Origin: SMWC01 sp045561055
Lineage (GTDB): Bacteria; Pseudomonadota; Gammaproteobacteria; Steroidobacterales; Rariloculaceae
NCBI GenBank assembly: GCA_045561055.1
Contig: JBJKYL010000019.1
Coordinates: forward strand, 248,001-312,000
Length of the DNA: 64,000 bases
Direction: 5' to 3'
Shown here one piece after another: positions 1 through 9,309 of the stretch. The translations under genes and the position numbers were made by a program. Position 1 is the first letter of the stretch. Each line of letters opens with the position of its first letter. The notes beneath the pieces are model-generated. The model had not been told where the DNA came from. It searched no databases and saw only the letters and a list, made by a program, of their open reading frames with translations.

Positions 1-2731
1 CTCTAACCAACAGCCAACGTACCTGCATATTTAGGGGGTCGTTTACCAGTGCTGCTTCAAACGCAGTTCTAGCGCGCTCCCACTGGCCAGCAGCCGAATA
101 GATCAGGCCGTACATTAGTAGCTGGCTCGCTGTGCGTGGGTGTGTCTGAGCGATTGTGGTCGCTCGGGCGCCCTGGCCCATTTTTAACAAGCGCTGCACG
201 ATGTAACCGAAATTTAAGTCGTCTAAAAGGCGGGTATAGACCCAGCTCCCGCGGCGACTTAGCGGATCATATGCGCTAAAGAGTTGGTTGAGGTCGTTCA
301 GATATAGCCCATCGGCACGACTGCGGCTTTCCGTTGCCATAAGATTATTATCATCGGTGCTGATCGGAGCATTCGCCGCGAACGTTTCGACACCTTCCTC
401 GTCCATTGCGAGCGCTGCTAGCAAGTCTTCGACGCTGTTAAGGCCAATGCGGCTATAGTGCATAACATCGTCAGTGAACGGTTGTCCTGATCTAGCTACC
501 TGAAGTTCCACTTCCAGTGATCCTTCCGATGCAAGAAACACTAGAACCTGGGCTGCAGGCTGATACATGCGAACATTCGAGAACTCTGCTAGTAGGGTCG
601 CGGCCAAAGTTCGTAACAGCGGTTCCTCGACAAATTCAGAATTCATCCATTGTACGAAGACACCGTCTTCGTTGAGATGACCCTTCATATCAGCGACAAA
701 CTCGCGTGTGAATAAATGTGACGCACCAGCTGTCCACGGGTGTGAGGGTTGTGACGTGATGATATCGTATGTCCGATTTGTCAATCGCAATGCATTACGC
801 GCATCGTTGATAACGATATTAATACGCGGATCTTCTAACGGATCACGGGAACGTTTGCCCTGCAATATCCGATTCGCCGCTATTACCTCGGGTTCTAATT
901 CGATAGCGTCGACAGTTTGTATGGATGGAGGCACTCCTTCGAGGGCTACACCTCCCCCGAAGCCTATTACCAGCATACTTTCTGCATCCGGCCGTGCTGC
1001 GACTGGTAGCGCTGTCAGCCATTTCTCCGGGTCCTGAACGGGGGAGCCTCCACGTGCGAGTATGGACGCTTCGGGTAGGCCGTTGGTTCGTACGTAGTAG
1101 TAACCGCCTTCGTTAAGTAGCATCACAGTAGATGAGCGGCCGACGCTGTAGAACAACTCCTCGGGTTCGTTCATGTAGCCGAGATCGAAGGCAGTGCTAG
1201 CTACAATCTGTGGCCGAGTGGGGTGATAGAGCACAATGCAGGTAACAAGCCCAGCAGCGACAGTGCCAATTACTATCCGCTTCGGCGGTACGATGAAGGC
1301 GGTCGTCCATAGTGCTAATACGAGGTTGATTGATACCGCAAACCGAATTGAGCCTTCGAAACCAAGTTCCGGAATCAGGTAGAACCCCGCGAGAATAGCG
1401 CCAACGATGGCGCCGATTGTGTTCCAAGTATAAATACGTGCGGTTCCAGTGCTAGCCTCCTTTTCGTCCTGGGCTAGAATCCTTACCGCGAGAGGAAAGG
1501 TTGCGCCGATAAATATTGTTGCGGGAAGCATGACGCTGGCAGCAAAGACCGCTAAACGCTGTGTTGTCATTTCATCCGGGATTAATGCTCCCATCCATGC
1601 GTAGACAAGCATCGAGAGAGCTGCGATAGCAGTTTGGACTATGGCAAACGCCATAGCGGCACGTCGCCTGTCCGTGGCGAATTTTCCTGCTAGGCCGCCG
1701 CCGAGGGCAATACCGGTAAGGAATGCTGCAAGCATTGTGGCGAATGCGTAGATGCTGCCACCAAGTATGTGCGTCAGCATTCGGGTCCATAGGACTTCGT
1801 AGAAAAAAGCATTCGCGCCGGAAATGAGAATCAGTGGCAATATCCAGCCGGGCTGTACGCAGAATGCCGCTCTAAACCGTTCCGCTGCGGGCTGACCTTC
1901 TGCCACCAGAGGTGAAATACAGGATCTGAAAAAACTGACAGAAGATCGCACGGGTTCGCTTTGGATTAATTCAGGGTGTTTGCTATCTACTGCATGCGTA
2001 GGCGCGAGTTTCGCCAGAAGTGCGGCGATTATGAAAACGAGCGCGTTGACAACTACGCCGACCCAAACCGTTGCAGTGAGACCGAGGGTAGGTAACAAAT
2101 AAAACGCTGCAATTACGGTACCGAACACCGCGCCGGCGGTGTTCATCGCATACAGAAGCGCTACTCTCGGTCCAATTTGTTTGTCGTTGGTGACGGCATG
2201 TTGAGTTAAAAGTGGTAGTGTCGCTCCCATGAAGCCTGTTGGTAAGGCTAGGACGATGAACGCGACAATGAGATAGAAAACAGGTTGGCCGAATGTAGCT
2301 GCGTCAGGAGGTGCCGGCTGATCGCCCAGAGCCATCATGTATAGTGTCCGAGCGCCAGCTAACAAAAACGGTACGGCTAATGCGGAGACTGCAATCCCAC
2401 CTTCGAGCACGCCGTAAACGAGAATCGGTCGCTGTACTCGATTGATATATCGTCCGGCAATAGCGGCGCCTGCCGCGAGCCCCCCCATATAGGCAGCTAG
2501 GACCGCCGCAACTGCTAATTCGCTGGTCCCAAAAACCAGAGAGAACTGACGGAGCCATGCGGTCTGATAGAGTAATGCGGCAAAACCTGATAGAAAGAAG
2601 CAGGTTATGACGCCTGGTAGTACTAGCCCTGATGCTTCCGTAGTCTCGGCTAATGGCTCAGCGGCGACCCGTGTTTTTTTATGTTTACTTCTAGTCATTG
2701 AGTTTTGTCTGCGAGATTTCAAAGCGGCCAT
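1..2731 (-). CDS. Fused MFS / spermidine-synthase-like membrane protein, partial
   Basis: The reading frame stays open from an ATG at 2731 to the left edge, so about 910 residues are visible and the C-terminus is missing. Many hydrophobic helices fill roughly the first 440 residues in two MFS-like blocks. A spermidine-synthase-type Rossmann domain follows, with the SAM-binding motif GFGGG and a downstream acidic IELEPEV strand. The visible end (ERARTAFEAALVNDPLN) looks like a TPR. Where true spermidine synthases carry the catalytic aspartates, this protein reads SQPSHPW, so aminopropyl transfer is doubtful; its substrate is unknown. ATG 2731 has AGG just upstream and an in-frame TAA directly before it; ATG 2698 is the alternative start. 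Confidence 0.85.
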   Translation of the reverse strand, partial: MAALKSRRQNSMTRSKHKKTRVAAEPLAETTEASGLVLPGVITCFFLSGFAALLYQTAWLRQFSLVFGTSELAVAAVLAAYMGGLAAGAAIAGRYINRVQRPILVYGVLEGGIAVSALAVPFLLAGARTLYMMALGDQPAPPDAATFGQPVFYLIVAFIVLALPTGFMGATLPLLTQHAVTNDKQIGPRVALLYAMNTAGAVFGTVIAAFYLLPTLGLTATVWVGVVVNALVFIIAALLAKLAPTHAVDSKHPELIQSEPVRSSVSFFRSCISPLVAEGQPAAERFRAAFCVQPGWILPLILISGANAFFYEVLWTRMLTHILGGSIYAFATMLAAFLTGIALGGGLAGKFATDRRRAAMAFAIVQTAIAALSMLVYAWMGALIPDEMTTQRLAVFAASVMLPATIFIGATFPLAVRILAQDEKEASTGTARIYTWNTIGAIVGAILAGFYLIPELGFEGSIRFAVSINLVLALWTTAFIVPPKRIVIGTVAAGLVTCIVLYHPTRPQIVASTAFDLGYMNEPEELFYSVGRSSTVMLLNEGGYYYVRTNGLPEASILARGGSPVQDPEKWLTALPVAARPDAESMLVIGFGGGVALEGVPPSIQTVDAIELEPEVIAANRILQGKRSRDPLEDPRINIVINDARNALRLTNRTYDIITSQPSHPWTAGASHLFTREFVADMKGHLNEDGVFVQWMNSEFVEEPLLRTLAATLLAEFSNVRMYQPAAQVLVFLASEGSLEVELQVARSGQPFTDDVMHYSRIGLNSVEDLLAALAMDEEGVETFAANAPISTDDNNLMATESRSRADGLYLNDLNQLFSAYDPLSRRGSWVYTRLLDDLNFGYIVQRLLKMGQGARATTIAQTHPRTASQLLMYGLIYSAAGQWERARTAFEAALVNDPLNMQVRWLLVR

Positions 2732-3113
2732 TTACCTGCGCCGGAATTTCGGTATTGTAATGATTGCAACGGTGGTTCGTCACGGTAGCCAATAGTAGGC
2801 GGGTCTAAGGACGTGTGTGGCATTCATTAGCTTTCATAATTGCTGTAGATAAAGGCACTGCGAGCTGCTATTAAAATCCATAGGCGCAATTATATCTCGG
2901 CTGCTTAACGCGTTTATTATGTCTGATAATTTGGCAGGCAGTTAAGATATCGTTTTTTCATAACGCCATGAAATATATGATTATTCTATGTAGATTACAC
3001 TTTGTCTTTAGATTTCTAATTTCCTTGATTTGCCTGCGGAATCCTTCGGTTTTCTAACTTTTGGCCTGTCCTTCTAGTGCTTTCGTAGCGATCTCATATT
3101 TTAACGCTAGATA
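2732..3113. other. AT-rich intergenic stretch
   Basis: About 380 bases between two minus-strand genes, visibly richer in A and T than its flanks. I see no convincing gene, tRNA or terminator. It probably holds the promoter of the MFS/spermidine-synthase-like gene, but I cannot name -35/-10 boxes with confidence. Confidence 0.4.
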
Positions 3114-3797
3114 CTAGCGTCTGAGGATCGCCCACCAGCGCGCGATGTTAAGCAGGCTTGTTAGCGAACCCGATACATAGGTCAAAGCGGCAGCAGTCAG
3201 CAGTCGTCGCGCTTTTGTTTCATCGCCTTGATGTAGTATACGCTGTTGGTTAAGTAGCGGTAGGGCTCGCCCGAAACTTGCGTCGAATTCTGTCGGTAAC
3301 GTAAGGAAATGAATTACAGCGCCTGAACCTAGCGTCAGTAGGCCACCGAAGAACGTCAGCAGTCCAACGATTGGTATTCGTGTTAACGCAACAGTAAATG
3401 GCGCTACCATGAGCATGCCCGCGCCAATTTTCTCGACTGGGCCAACCCAGCGGACAAGTCTAGTCCTCCAGCGCAGCGGCTTAAACCCTTTAGAATCCTG
3501 TAATGCATGCCCAACTTCATGTGCGGCTACCGTTACCGCTGTTAACGATCGACCGTCGAAATTTGCTTTTGAAAGTCGCACAATTTTCTTGAGCGGATCG
3601 TAGTGATCGCCAGCCTCCGTCGTCTCCGTTCCGACATGATGCAGGCCGAGATGATCTAACAATTCACGGGCGATCATTCCGCCACTCTTATTATAGCGAT
3701 CCGCTGGGCGACTATAGCGGGCCATCACTGACTTGACCCAGAGCCCGGGCCCAAGAATCAGTGCCAGCGCAACAAGCATTAGTAATATTATGTGCAT
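3114..3797 (-). CDS. YugP-type membrane zinc metallopeptidase
   Basis: A 227-residue protein of the neutral zinc metallopeptidase family typified by Bacillus YugP. It starts with a membrane helix (residues about 2-20). The zinc motif HEVGH sits at about residue 92, followed by two further hydrophobic segments (about 125-165) and a C-terminal one. The motif AAHEVGHALQ and the following LRWRTRLV segment are typical of the family, and the length matches it. The active site should face one side of the inner membrane; the substrate is not known for the family. It stands alone between the upstream divergent NYN gene and the AT-rich gap. No clear Shine-Dalgarno is visible. Confidence 0.85.
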   Translation of the reverse strand: MHIILLMLVALALILGPGLWVKSVMARYSRPADRYNKSGGMIARELLDHLGLHHVGTETTEAGDHYDPLKKIVRLSKANFDGRSLTAVTVAAHEVGHALQDSKGFKPLRWRTRLVRWVGPVEKIGAGMLMVAPFTVALTRIPIVGLLTFFGGLLTLGSGAVIHFLTLPTEFDASFGRALPLLNQQRILHQGDETKARRLLTAAALTYVSGSLTSLLNIARWWAILRR

Positions 3798-3912
3798 TGA
3801 GGTTTAGTTTCTTAAGATCAACTTGATCGTACCATTACAATTAAGGCGCGGTCTTGCGACTAGTACCACTATCCCGCACCATAGCGACAGGTAATTCTTA
3901 GGAAAATAGAGA

Positions 3913-4689
3913 GTGTCAATGAATACAGATTCGGTTCCTCGCTCGGAGATAACAGTTGCGGTGTTTGTCGACTTCGAGAATCTCGAGCTGGGCGCTCGTG
4001 AAAGTAAACACGGACGTTTTCAAGTCGACCTTGTTCTCAAGCGCTTGCTAGAACGTGGGCGCATTGTGTTTAAGAGAGCCTACTGCGATTGGACTCGATA
4101 CAAACAGTTTATGAATGAATTCCATACTAATGGCTTTGAGATGGTCGATATCCCGCAGACATCGGTCAGCGGCAAGAACAGTGCGGATATACGCATGGTA
4201 GTTGATGCGATCGATTTGTGTTACTCCAAGACGCATATCGACAGCTTCGCGTTATTGACAGGTGACAGTGATTTTTCGCCACTGGTATCGAAGCTCAAAG
4301 AGAACGATAAGCGTGTGATAGGCTGCGGTGTTCGTAGCTCGACATCAGATCTCTTGGCTAATAATTGCGATGAATTTATTTTTTATGATGACCTGGTGAG
4401 GGAGTCGAGTCGGGCCGTGCCCAAACCGAAGAAGGGTCAGACCGCAAAGCAGCTGGAGGCGTTTGATCGTATAGCGACAACGGTAAGTTCGTTGGAATCT
4501 GATTACGATCCGCTCTGGGGCTCTATCGTCAAACAAACCGTTAAGCGTGTCTACCCTGGTTTTAATGAGAGCTATTACGGTTATAGAAGTTTTTCGGCGC
4601 TGCTTGAAGATGCGGCCGAGAATGGTTCGATTATGCTTGAGTTCGATAAAGAACGTGGAAATTATAAGTTGCGGTCAAGAACCGACTAG
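3913..4689 (+). CDS. NYN-domain nuclease-like protein with C-terminal OST-HTH/LOTUS domain
   Basis: A 258-residue cytoplasmic protein. Residues about 13-165 form a NYN (PIN-like, LabA/DUF88) domain with the acidic metal-binding set: FVDFEN at 18-23, SADIRMVVDA near 95 and TGDSDF near 116. The C-terminal 80 residues (PLWGSIVKQ ... GNYKLRSR) match an OST-HTH/LOTUS RNA-binding fold, a known partner of NYN domains. The predicted role is an RNA-directed nuclease; the target is unknown. Start choice: GTG 3913 with AGGA 9 bases upstream, or ATG 3919 with GAGAG 5 bases upstream. It converges with the next gene, leaving a 5-base gap. Confidence 0.85.
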   Translation: MSMNTDSVPRSEITVAVFVDFENLELGARESKHGRFQVDLVLKRLLERGRIVFKRAYCDWTRYKQFMNEFHTNGFEMVDIPQTSVSGKNSADIRMVVDAIDLCYSKTHIDSFALLTGDSDFSPLVSKLKENDKRVIGCGVRSSTSDLLANNCDEFIFYDDLVRESSRAVPKPKKGQTAKQLEAFDRIATTVSSLESDYDPLWGSIVKQTVKRVYPGFNESYYGYRSFSALLEDAAENGSIMLEFDKERGNYKLRSRTD

Positions 4690-4694
4690 TGGCG

Positions 4695-5198
4695 TTATTG
4701 CTTTTTTGCTGGAACAATCTGGCGAAATAGGCTCGATTCGCGCTTAAAGAATCCCTCGGTATGAAACGAGTCGGAGAGATGGAGTAGCTCGTAATCGAGA
4801 TGGTGACAGATCTCATGGAGCAGGGTCCGTAAAAAGGTACGGAACGCAATCACTTTCTTGTGATGTGCGGTACGCATCCAAATCGTAATGCGTGCCCGTC
4901 GTTTCCCTTCCGCTTCTTCGTAAAGTCCATGTAGTTCACCCCAGTTGTTGCTCGGACGTACCGCTAGGACTTTGATTATTACCGGGCTAACGCCCGCGAG
5001 GTTCAGAAGTCTGCGGGTGAATTCTCTTACGTTAAGTTCGATCGCGTTTCGATTCTCAGTGGCGAGTGAGTGCTTTAGTAGTTTAACGATCGGCCGTAAA
5101 CTTTTTGCGCCACTCAGTACGATTGTTTCAATTTCGTCGCTGCGACGATAAATTGCGCGGTCGCTAGCTTTGAGCTTACTGTAATAGGAGTATGGCAA
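4695..5198 (-). CDS. Small HExxH zincin-like protein
   Basis: A 167-residue protein with HEICH at residues 128-132 and a third candidate zinc ligand at His146 in HTEGFF, an arrangement like SprT-type zincins (HExxH ... HxxGF). No signal peptide or membrane helix is visible, so it is likely cytoplasmic. The N-terminal 100 residues are basic and not recognised. It is the last gene of a minus-strand run rimO - DUF1015 - yqgE - this gene, beginning only 3 bases after the yqgE stop, which suggests cotranscription. The substrate is unknown. Protease activity is inferred from the zinc motif alone. Confidence 0.7.
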   Translation of the reverse strand: MPYSYYSKLKASDRAIYRRSDEIETIVLSGAKSLRPIVKLLKHSLATENRNAIELNVREFTRRLLNLAGVSPVIIKVLAVRPSNNWGELHGLYEEAEGKRRARITIWMRTAHHKKVIAFRTFLRTLLHEICHHLDYELLHLSDSFHTEGFFKRESSLFRQIVPAKKQ

Positions 5199-5201
5199 GG
5201 T

Positions 5202-5831
5202 TTAACGCGTATGAATTAAACGTGCTTCTATGGTCCAGCCGTGATCTGGATGGAAGACCATTAATTCGGTCTTAGGTGCCCGTAATTTAGTCCATAACGT
5301 CAACGGGTCGGCAGCGAATACGATGTCGGAATTTGCTGGGCGGACCTGCCAGCTACCATTTTCGATTTCCGTGTCTAGCTGTCCACTGTCCCAACCCGTA
5401 TGTCCTGCGTAGACACGCAGAATTTGATCTGTTGTAGTAGCGTCAATCAACTCATCAAGCAAGTCCGGATCGGCGCTGACATAGATATCGTCTACAATCG
5501 GTTGCATGCCGTCTTCATTAAGTTCGGGTATTCTGATCAGTGTGATAAGAGTAGCCGGCGCTAACGGACCACCGAAGTAGACGCTACCCTCATAACCATC
5601 CAGGAAAGGCATGTTGGGGAAAGAATCTCTCGCTATTACCCAAGTCGGCCGGTTTATTGCAACGCCGAGCGCGCCATCAGAACCATAATGTAGTAGAAGG
5701 ATGACGGTCTCGGCGAAGCTCGAATCCTGAAGCTCGTCTGTTGCGACCAGTAGCGACCCCGGCGCAAGTTCCTGGGCGATTGCAGAGCTCGTTCCCAGCA
5801 GAATCAGGCATAGGGCATAGATCAGTTTCAT
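5202..5831 (-). CDS. YqgE/AlgH family protein with a signal peptide
   Basis: A YqgE/AlgH (DUF179) protein of 209 residues. Family hallmarks are visible: PGSLLVATDELQDSSF, the GALGVAINRP strand, FGGPL, and AGHTGWDSGQLDTEI near the C-terminus. Unlike E. coli YqgE, which begins directly with the domain, this one starts with a hydrophobic leader (LIYALCLILLGTSS, then AIAQ) that reads as a Sec signal peptide. The frame stays open upstream to 5963, but ATG 5831 is chosen because it gives the clean leader and avoids overlap with the DUF1015 gene. The family's function is unsettled. It lies in the rimO operon. Confidence 0.85.
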   Translation of the reverse strand: MKLIYALCLILLGTSSAIAQELAPGSLLVATDELQDSSFAETVILLLHYGSDGALGVAINRPTWVIARDSFPNMPFLDGYEGSVYFGGPLAPATLITLIRIPELNEDGMQPIVDDIYVSADPDLLDELIDATTTDQILRVYAGHTGWDSGQLDTEIENGSWQVRPANSDIVFAADPLTLWTKLRAPKTELMVFHPDHGWTIEARLIHTR

Positions 5832-5911
5832 AGCTCTATCATACCCGTCGGAGCAAGTCGATGCCTGGGTGACATTACTGCATGCATCGAGTAATCGGTT
5901 TCCCGATGAAT

Positions 5912-7153
5912 TCAATCGAGAACGTGCGTAAGTAGACCATCCGCGAGTTTCGGCTCGAACCATGTTGATTTTGGTGGCATGAGTTTCTGGGCGTCAGCAA
6001 CTGCCATCAGTTGCTCCATGCTCGTCGGATACAGTGAGAATGCGATCGCGACTTCATTACTGTCGACCCGATTTGCTAGGGTTTTCAATCCGCGAATACC
6101 ACCAACAAAATTTACGCGTGGGTCAAGTCGCGGGTCTCCGACATTAAGGATAGGACTCAGTATTCGATCCTGAAGAAGGCTGACATCGAGTTGGCCTACA
6201 GGATCGTGTTCGGGAATGAGTTCTGTATGTATCGCAAGTCGATACCAGTTTCCATCGATATACATACCAAAGCAGCCTGGCCGCTCCGGCTTTACCTCCG
6301 TGCCATTCGTGTCGATTTGGAAGTGCTTGCTTAGGTTTTCGAGCACTTGTCCTGTCGTAAGTCCGTTCAAATCCTTGACAACCCGGTTGTACTCGAGAAT
6401 ATTCATTTCATCGTGTGGAAACACGACTGTGAGAAAGAAGTCGGCGTTCGTGGTTGTTTTTCCGGCGTTACCTACTGAGCGTTCCGCGGCCACGCGCGAT
6501 GCTGCCGCAGAACGATGATGGCCATCAGCAATGTAGATCGCATCCATGGCGTTGAATATGCTCGAGATAGTCTCTATGACGTTGAAATCGTCGATTTGCC
6601 ATAAGGTATGTTTAACGTTGTATTGTCCGTTAGCGTCGAGTACGGGAGTGGTCTGTTTTACACCATCCAATATCGACTTCATGGATGCGTTAGCTCGGTA
6701 GACGCTGAGAACGGGGCCGGTTTGCGCGTTCAGGCTCTTGATATTGCGCACACGATCAGTTTCTTTATCCGGTCGCGTGCGTTCGTGTTTGCGTATTCTA
6801 TTGCTATTGTAGGCGGTTACTGAGGCAGTCAATGCGACGCCGGTCTGTTCGTGTTCTCCCATACGCATACGGTAGACGTAATAACTTGGCACAGTATCTC
6901 GATTTAGAAATCCGAGTGTGGTCAGACGTTTGAAATTCTCGGCGCCGCGCGCATAAATTTCGTCTGAATAGATATCGACAACCTCCGGTAGTTCTATCTC
7001 AGGACGAGAGATGCGTAAGAAACTATTGGGCTGACCAGCGACGAGCGTTTGAGCTTCGGCTCGGCTCACCACATCATAGGGCGGCGCAATTACAGCCGAC
7101 GCGTTCTCAGCTTCAGGACGTAATGCTGCGAAAGGTTTTACGAGCGTTGTCAT
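5912..7153 (-). CDS. DUF1015 family protein
   Basis: A 413-residue soluble protein matching DUF1015. Recognisable elements are the N-terminal FAALRP and PPYDVVS, the central SVYRA strand and the conserved IADGHHRSAAASR motif near residue 210. No signal peptide is visible. DUF1015 has been linked by sequence and context to ParB-like free serine kinases; that function is not proven for this branch and I do not assign it. It starts 31 bases after the rimO stop and lies upstream of yqgE, so the three are probably one transcript. Confidence 0.85.
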   Translation of the reverse strand: MTTLVKPFAALRPEAENASAVIAPPYDVVSRAEAQTLVAGQPNSFLRISRPEIELPEVVDIYSDEIYARGAENFKRLTTLGFLNRDTVPSYYVYRMRMGEHEQTGVALTASVTAYNSNRIRKHERTRPDKETDRVRNIKSLNAQTGPVLSVYRANASMKSILDGVKQTTPVLDANGQYNVKHTLWQIDDFNVIETISSIFNAMDAIYIADGHHRSAAASRVAAERSVGNAGKTTTNADFFLTVVFPHDEMNILEYNRVVKDLNGLTTGQVLENLSKHFQIDTNGTEVKPERPGCFGMYIDGNWYRLAIHTELIPEHDPVGQLDVSLLQDRILSPILNVGDPRLDPRVNFVGGIRGLKTLANRVDSNEVAIAFSLYPTSMEQLMAVADAQKLMPPKSTWFEPKLADGLLTHVLD

Positions 7154-7183
7154 TAGGGGATTATAAGTCTTTCGTGGTATAGG

Positions 7184-8491
7184 TTAGATTGCTAGCTTAG
7201 CCCTAAGATCATAAGGACCTGCCTGTTCGACAACTACAGTTACTATATCTCCGATGGTTAGTCCGCGGCCGCTGACGAGTACTGTACCGTCTATTTCAGG
7301 TGCGTCACCCGTTGATCGGCCGACTGCCTCTTCGTCATCTGCCGTGTCGATGATAACTTCTATCTGCTGACCGACTTTTGCCTGAAGCTGCCGGGCGCTG
7401 ATCGCCTGTTGTGCTTTCATGAGGCGGTGCCAGCGTTCCTCTTTTATATTTTCCGGAACGGCATTAGGTAGCTCGTTAGCGGTAGCCCCTGCGACGGGCT
7501 CATAGCGAAAGCAACCCACTCGATCGAGTTCTGCTTCCTCGAGCCAGTCGAGTAAATATTCAAAATCCGTTTCGGTCTCGCCGGGGAAGCCAACGATGAA
7601 CGTTGATCTAATAACTAAATCCGGAACCATTTCTTTCCAGCTGCGAATGCGCTCCAACGTTTTCGCAGTAGCAGCGGGCCGACGCATTGCCTTCAGGATT
7701 TTTTCACTCGCGTGTTGGAACGGCACGTCAAGGTAGGGAAGTAATTTCCCTTTCGCCATGAGAGGAATCACTTCATCGACGTGAGGATACGGGTAGACGT
7801 AATGAAGTCGGATCCAGACCCCTAACTCGCCCAATGCTTCACACAATTCGGTCATACGCGCTTTTAAGATACGCCCATTCCAGGTCGATTCCTGATAGCG
7901 AATATCTGCACCGTAGGCACTCGTATCCTGGGAAATGACTAGCAGTTCACGTACTCCTGCCGCAACAAGTGTTTCAGCTTCCTGCATGACATCCGCGGCC
8001 GGGCGACTGACGAGATCCCCGCGAAGCTGCGGAATGATGCAGAAGCTGCAGCGATGGTTACATCCTTCGGATATCTTTAGGTAGGCGTAGTGTGGTGGTG
8101 TCAGTTTGATTCCCTGCGGCGGAATTAGGTCGACGAAGGGAGAGTGTGGTGGAGGTAATGCGTTGTGTACGGCGGCAAGTACGCTCTCATATTGATGCGG
8201 TCCGGTTACCGCGAGAACCTGCGGATGTGTTTCGCGGATCAATTTTGACTCGGCGCCAAGACAACCTGTAACGATTACCTGTCCGTTCTCGGCTAACGCT
8301 TCTTCGATCGCGTCGAGAGATTCTTTACGGGCGCTATCCAGGAACCCGCAGGTGTTAACGACGACTAAGTCAGCCCCATCGTATTCAGTAGCCGTTTGAT
8401 AGCCTTCTACTCTGAGTTGGCTCAGAATTCTTTCGGAGTCGACTAGGGCTTTTGGACAGCCGAGGCTGACGAAGCCGATTGTTGGATTCAT
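7184..8491 (-). CDS. rimO: Ribosomal protein S12 methylthiotransferase RimO
   Basis: A 435-residue radical-SAM methylthiotransferase that adds a methylthio group to an aspartate of ribosomal protein S12. The N-terminal UPF0004 domain carries cysteines C12, C48 and C77 for the auxiliary iron-sulfur cluster. The radical-SAM motif CxxxCxxC is at C144, C148 and C151. A C-terminal TRAM-like segment (about 370-435) ends the protein. The opening GFVSLGCPKALVDSE is characteristic of RimO rather than MiaB, and the length is normal. It heads the minus-strand operon and is divergent from the MaoC gene, with about 225 bases between. Confidence 0.95.
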   Translation of the reverse strand: MNPTIGFVSLGCPKALVDSERILSQLRVEGYQTATEYDGADLVVVNTCGFLDSARKESLDAIEEALAENGQVIVTGCLGAESKLIRETHPQVLAVTGPHQYESVLAAVHNALPPPHSPFVDLIPPQGIKLTPPHYAYLKISEGCNHRCSFCIIPQLRGDLVSRPAADVMQEAETLVAAGVRELLVISQDTSAYGADIRYQESTWNGRILKARMTELCEALGELGVWIRLHYVYPYPHVDEVIPLMAKGKLLPYLDVPFQHASEKILKAMRRPAATAKTLERIRSWKEMVPDLVIRSTFIVGFPGETETDFEYLLDWLEEAELDRVGCFRYEPVAGATANELPNAVPENIKEERWHRLMKAQQAISARQLQAKVGQQIEVIIDTADDEEAVGRSTGDAPEIDGTVLVSGRGLTIGDIVTVVVEQAGPYDLRAKLAI

Positions 8492-8717
8492 TGCTCTTTT
8501 ACGGCCGAAGTTATGGTATTCAAGAGAATAACTCGTCTGCGGCTTCCTCGCGAAGTTTGTGGAATTCTCAAGTATGCTTGCAAATTTTTTAAGGTGAAAG
8601 TTAAGGGCGCTAGTCGGAGATACCCTCAGGCGTGTGTGTGACGTAGTCCCCCATACAGGCAGGCAACAAATATTTGTTGACGCGCAATTGTTACCGTACC
8701 CTATCTTGGAGGTCAGT

Positions 8718-9176
8718 ATGTCGAATTCGAGAACTAAGGAACAGCTTCTTGCTATTGTTGGTCAGGAGTTAGGAACTTCCGAGTGGTTTACTATTGACCA
8801 GGCTCGCATTAATCAGTTCGCGGACGTAACTGACGATCATCAATACATCCATGTGGATCCTGAACGTGCTATGGATTCAGGTTTCGGTGGCACGATCGCT
8901 CACGGCATGCTGACGCTTTCCTTGATTGTTAGTTTTTGCAGAGATTTCGCGCCAGCTCTGGAAGGTTCGAGCATGGTAATTAATTACGGCTTCGATAAGG
9001 TGCGTTTTGGCTCGCCGGTAAAAGTTAACGATCGGATTCGTGCCGTCGGTGCACTGATCGAGGCCCGAGAGCGTCGTGGTCAACTACTCGTGAAAGCGAA
9101 GGTAACGATTGAGATAGAAGGTGAACGAAAGCCTGCTCTAGTTGCGGAATGGCTTACTATGCACTTATTCAGCTGA
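8718..9176 (+). CDS. MaoC-like (R)-specific enoyl-CoA hydratase
   Basis: A 152-residue MaoC/hot-dog hydratase. The hydratase-2 motif is visible as FADVTDDHQYIHVDPERA (residues about 35-52), with the Asp and His expected for catalysis, followed by FGGTIAHGMLTLSL. The predicted reaction is hydration of trans-2-enoyl-CoA to the (R)-3-hydroxyacyl-CoA. The start is fixed by a strong GGAGG at 8708-8712, five bases before ATG 8718; the frame extends further upstream but without such a site. It stands alone, divergent from rimO. Confidence 0.9.
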   Translation: MSNSRTKEQLLAIVGQELGTSEWFTIDQARINQFADVTDDHQYIHVDPERAMDSGFGGTIAHGMLTLSLIVSFCRDFAPALEGSSMVINYGFDKVRFGSPVKVNDRIRAVGALIEARERRGQLLVKAKVTIEIEGERKPALVAEWLTMHLFS

Positions 9177-9309
9177 TGGGGAACGTACAGCAGACTCGTC
9201 CGTGGAGGTTAAGCTGTCGCAGTATTCATATGGCCGCCAGGTAGTTATCGTTTCCGAGAATCTGCGTTGCCGCTGTCAACCGGATGGCATTTCCTGCGTT
9301 GTCGGTTCT

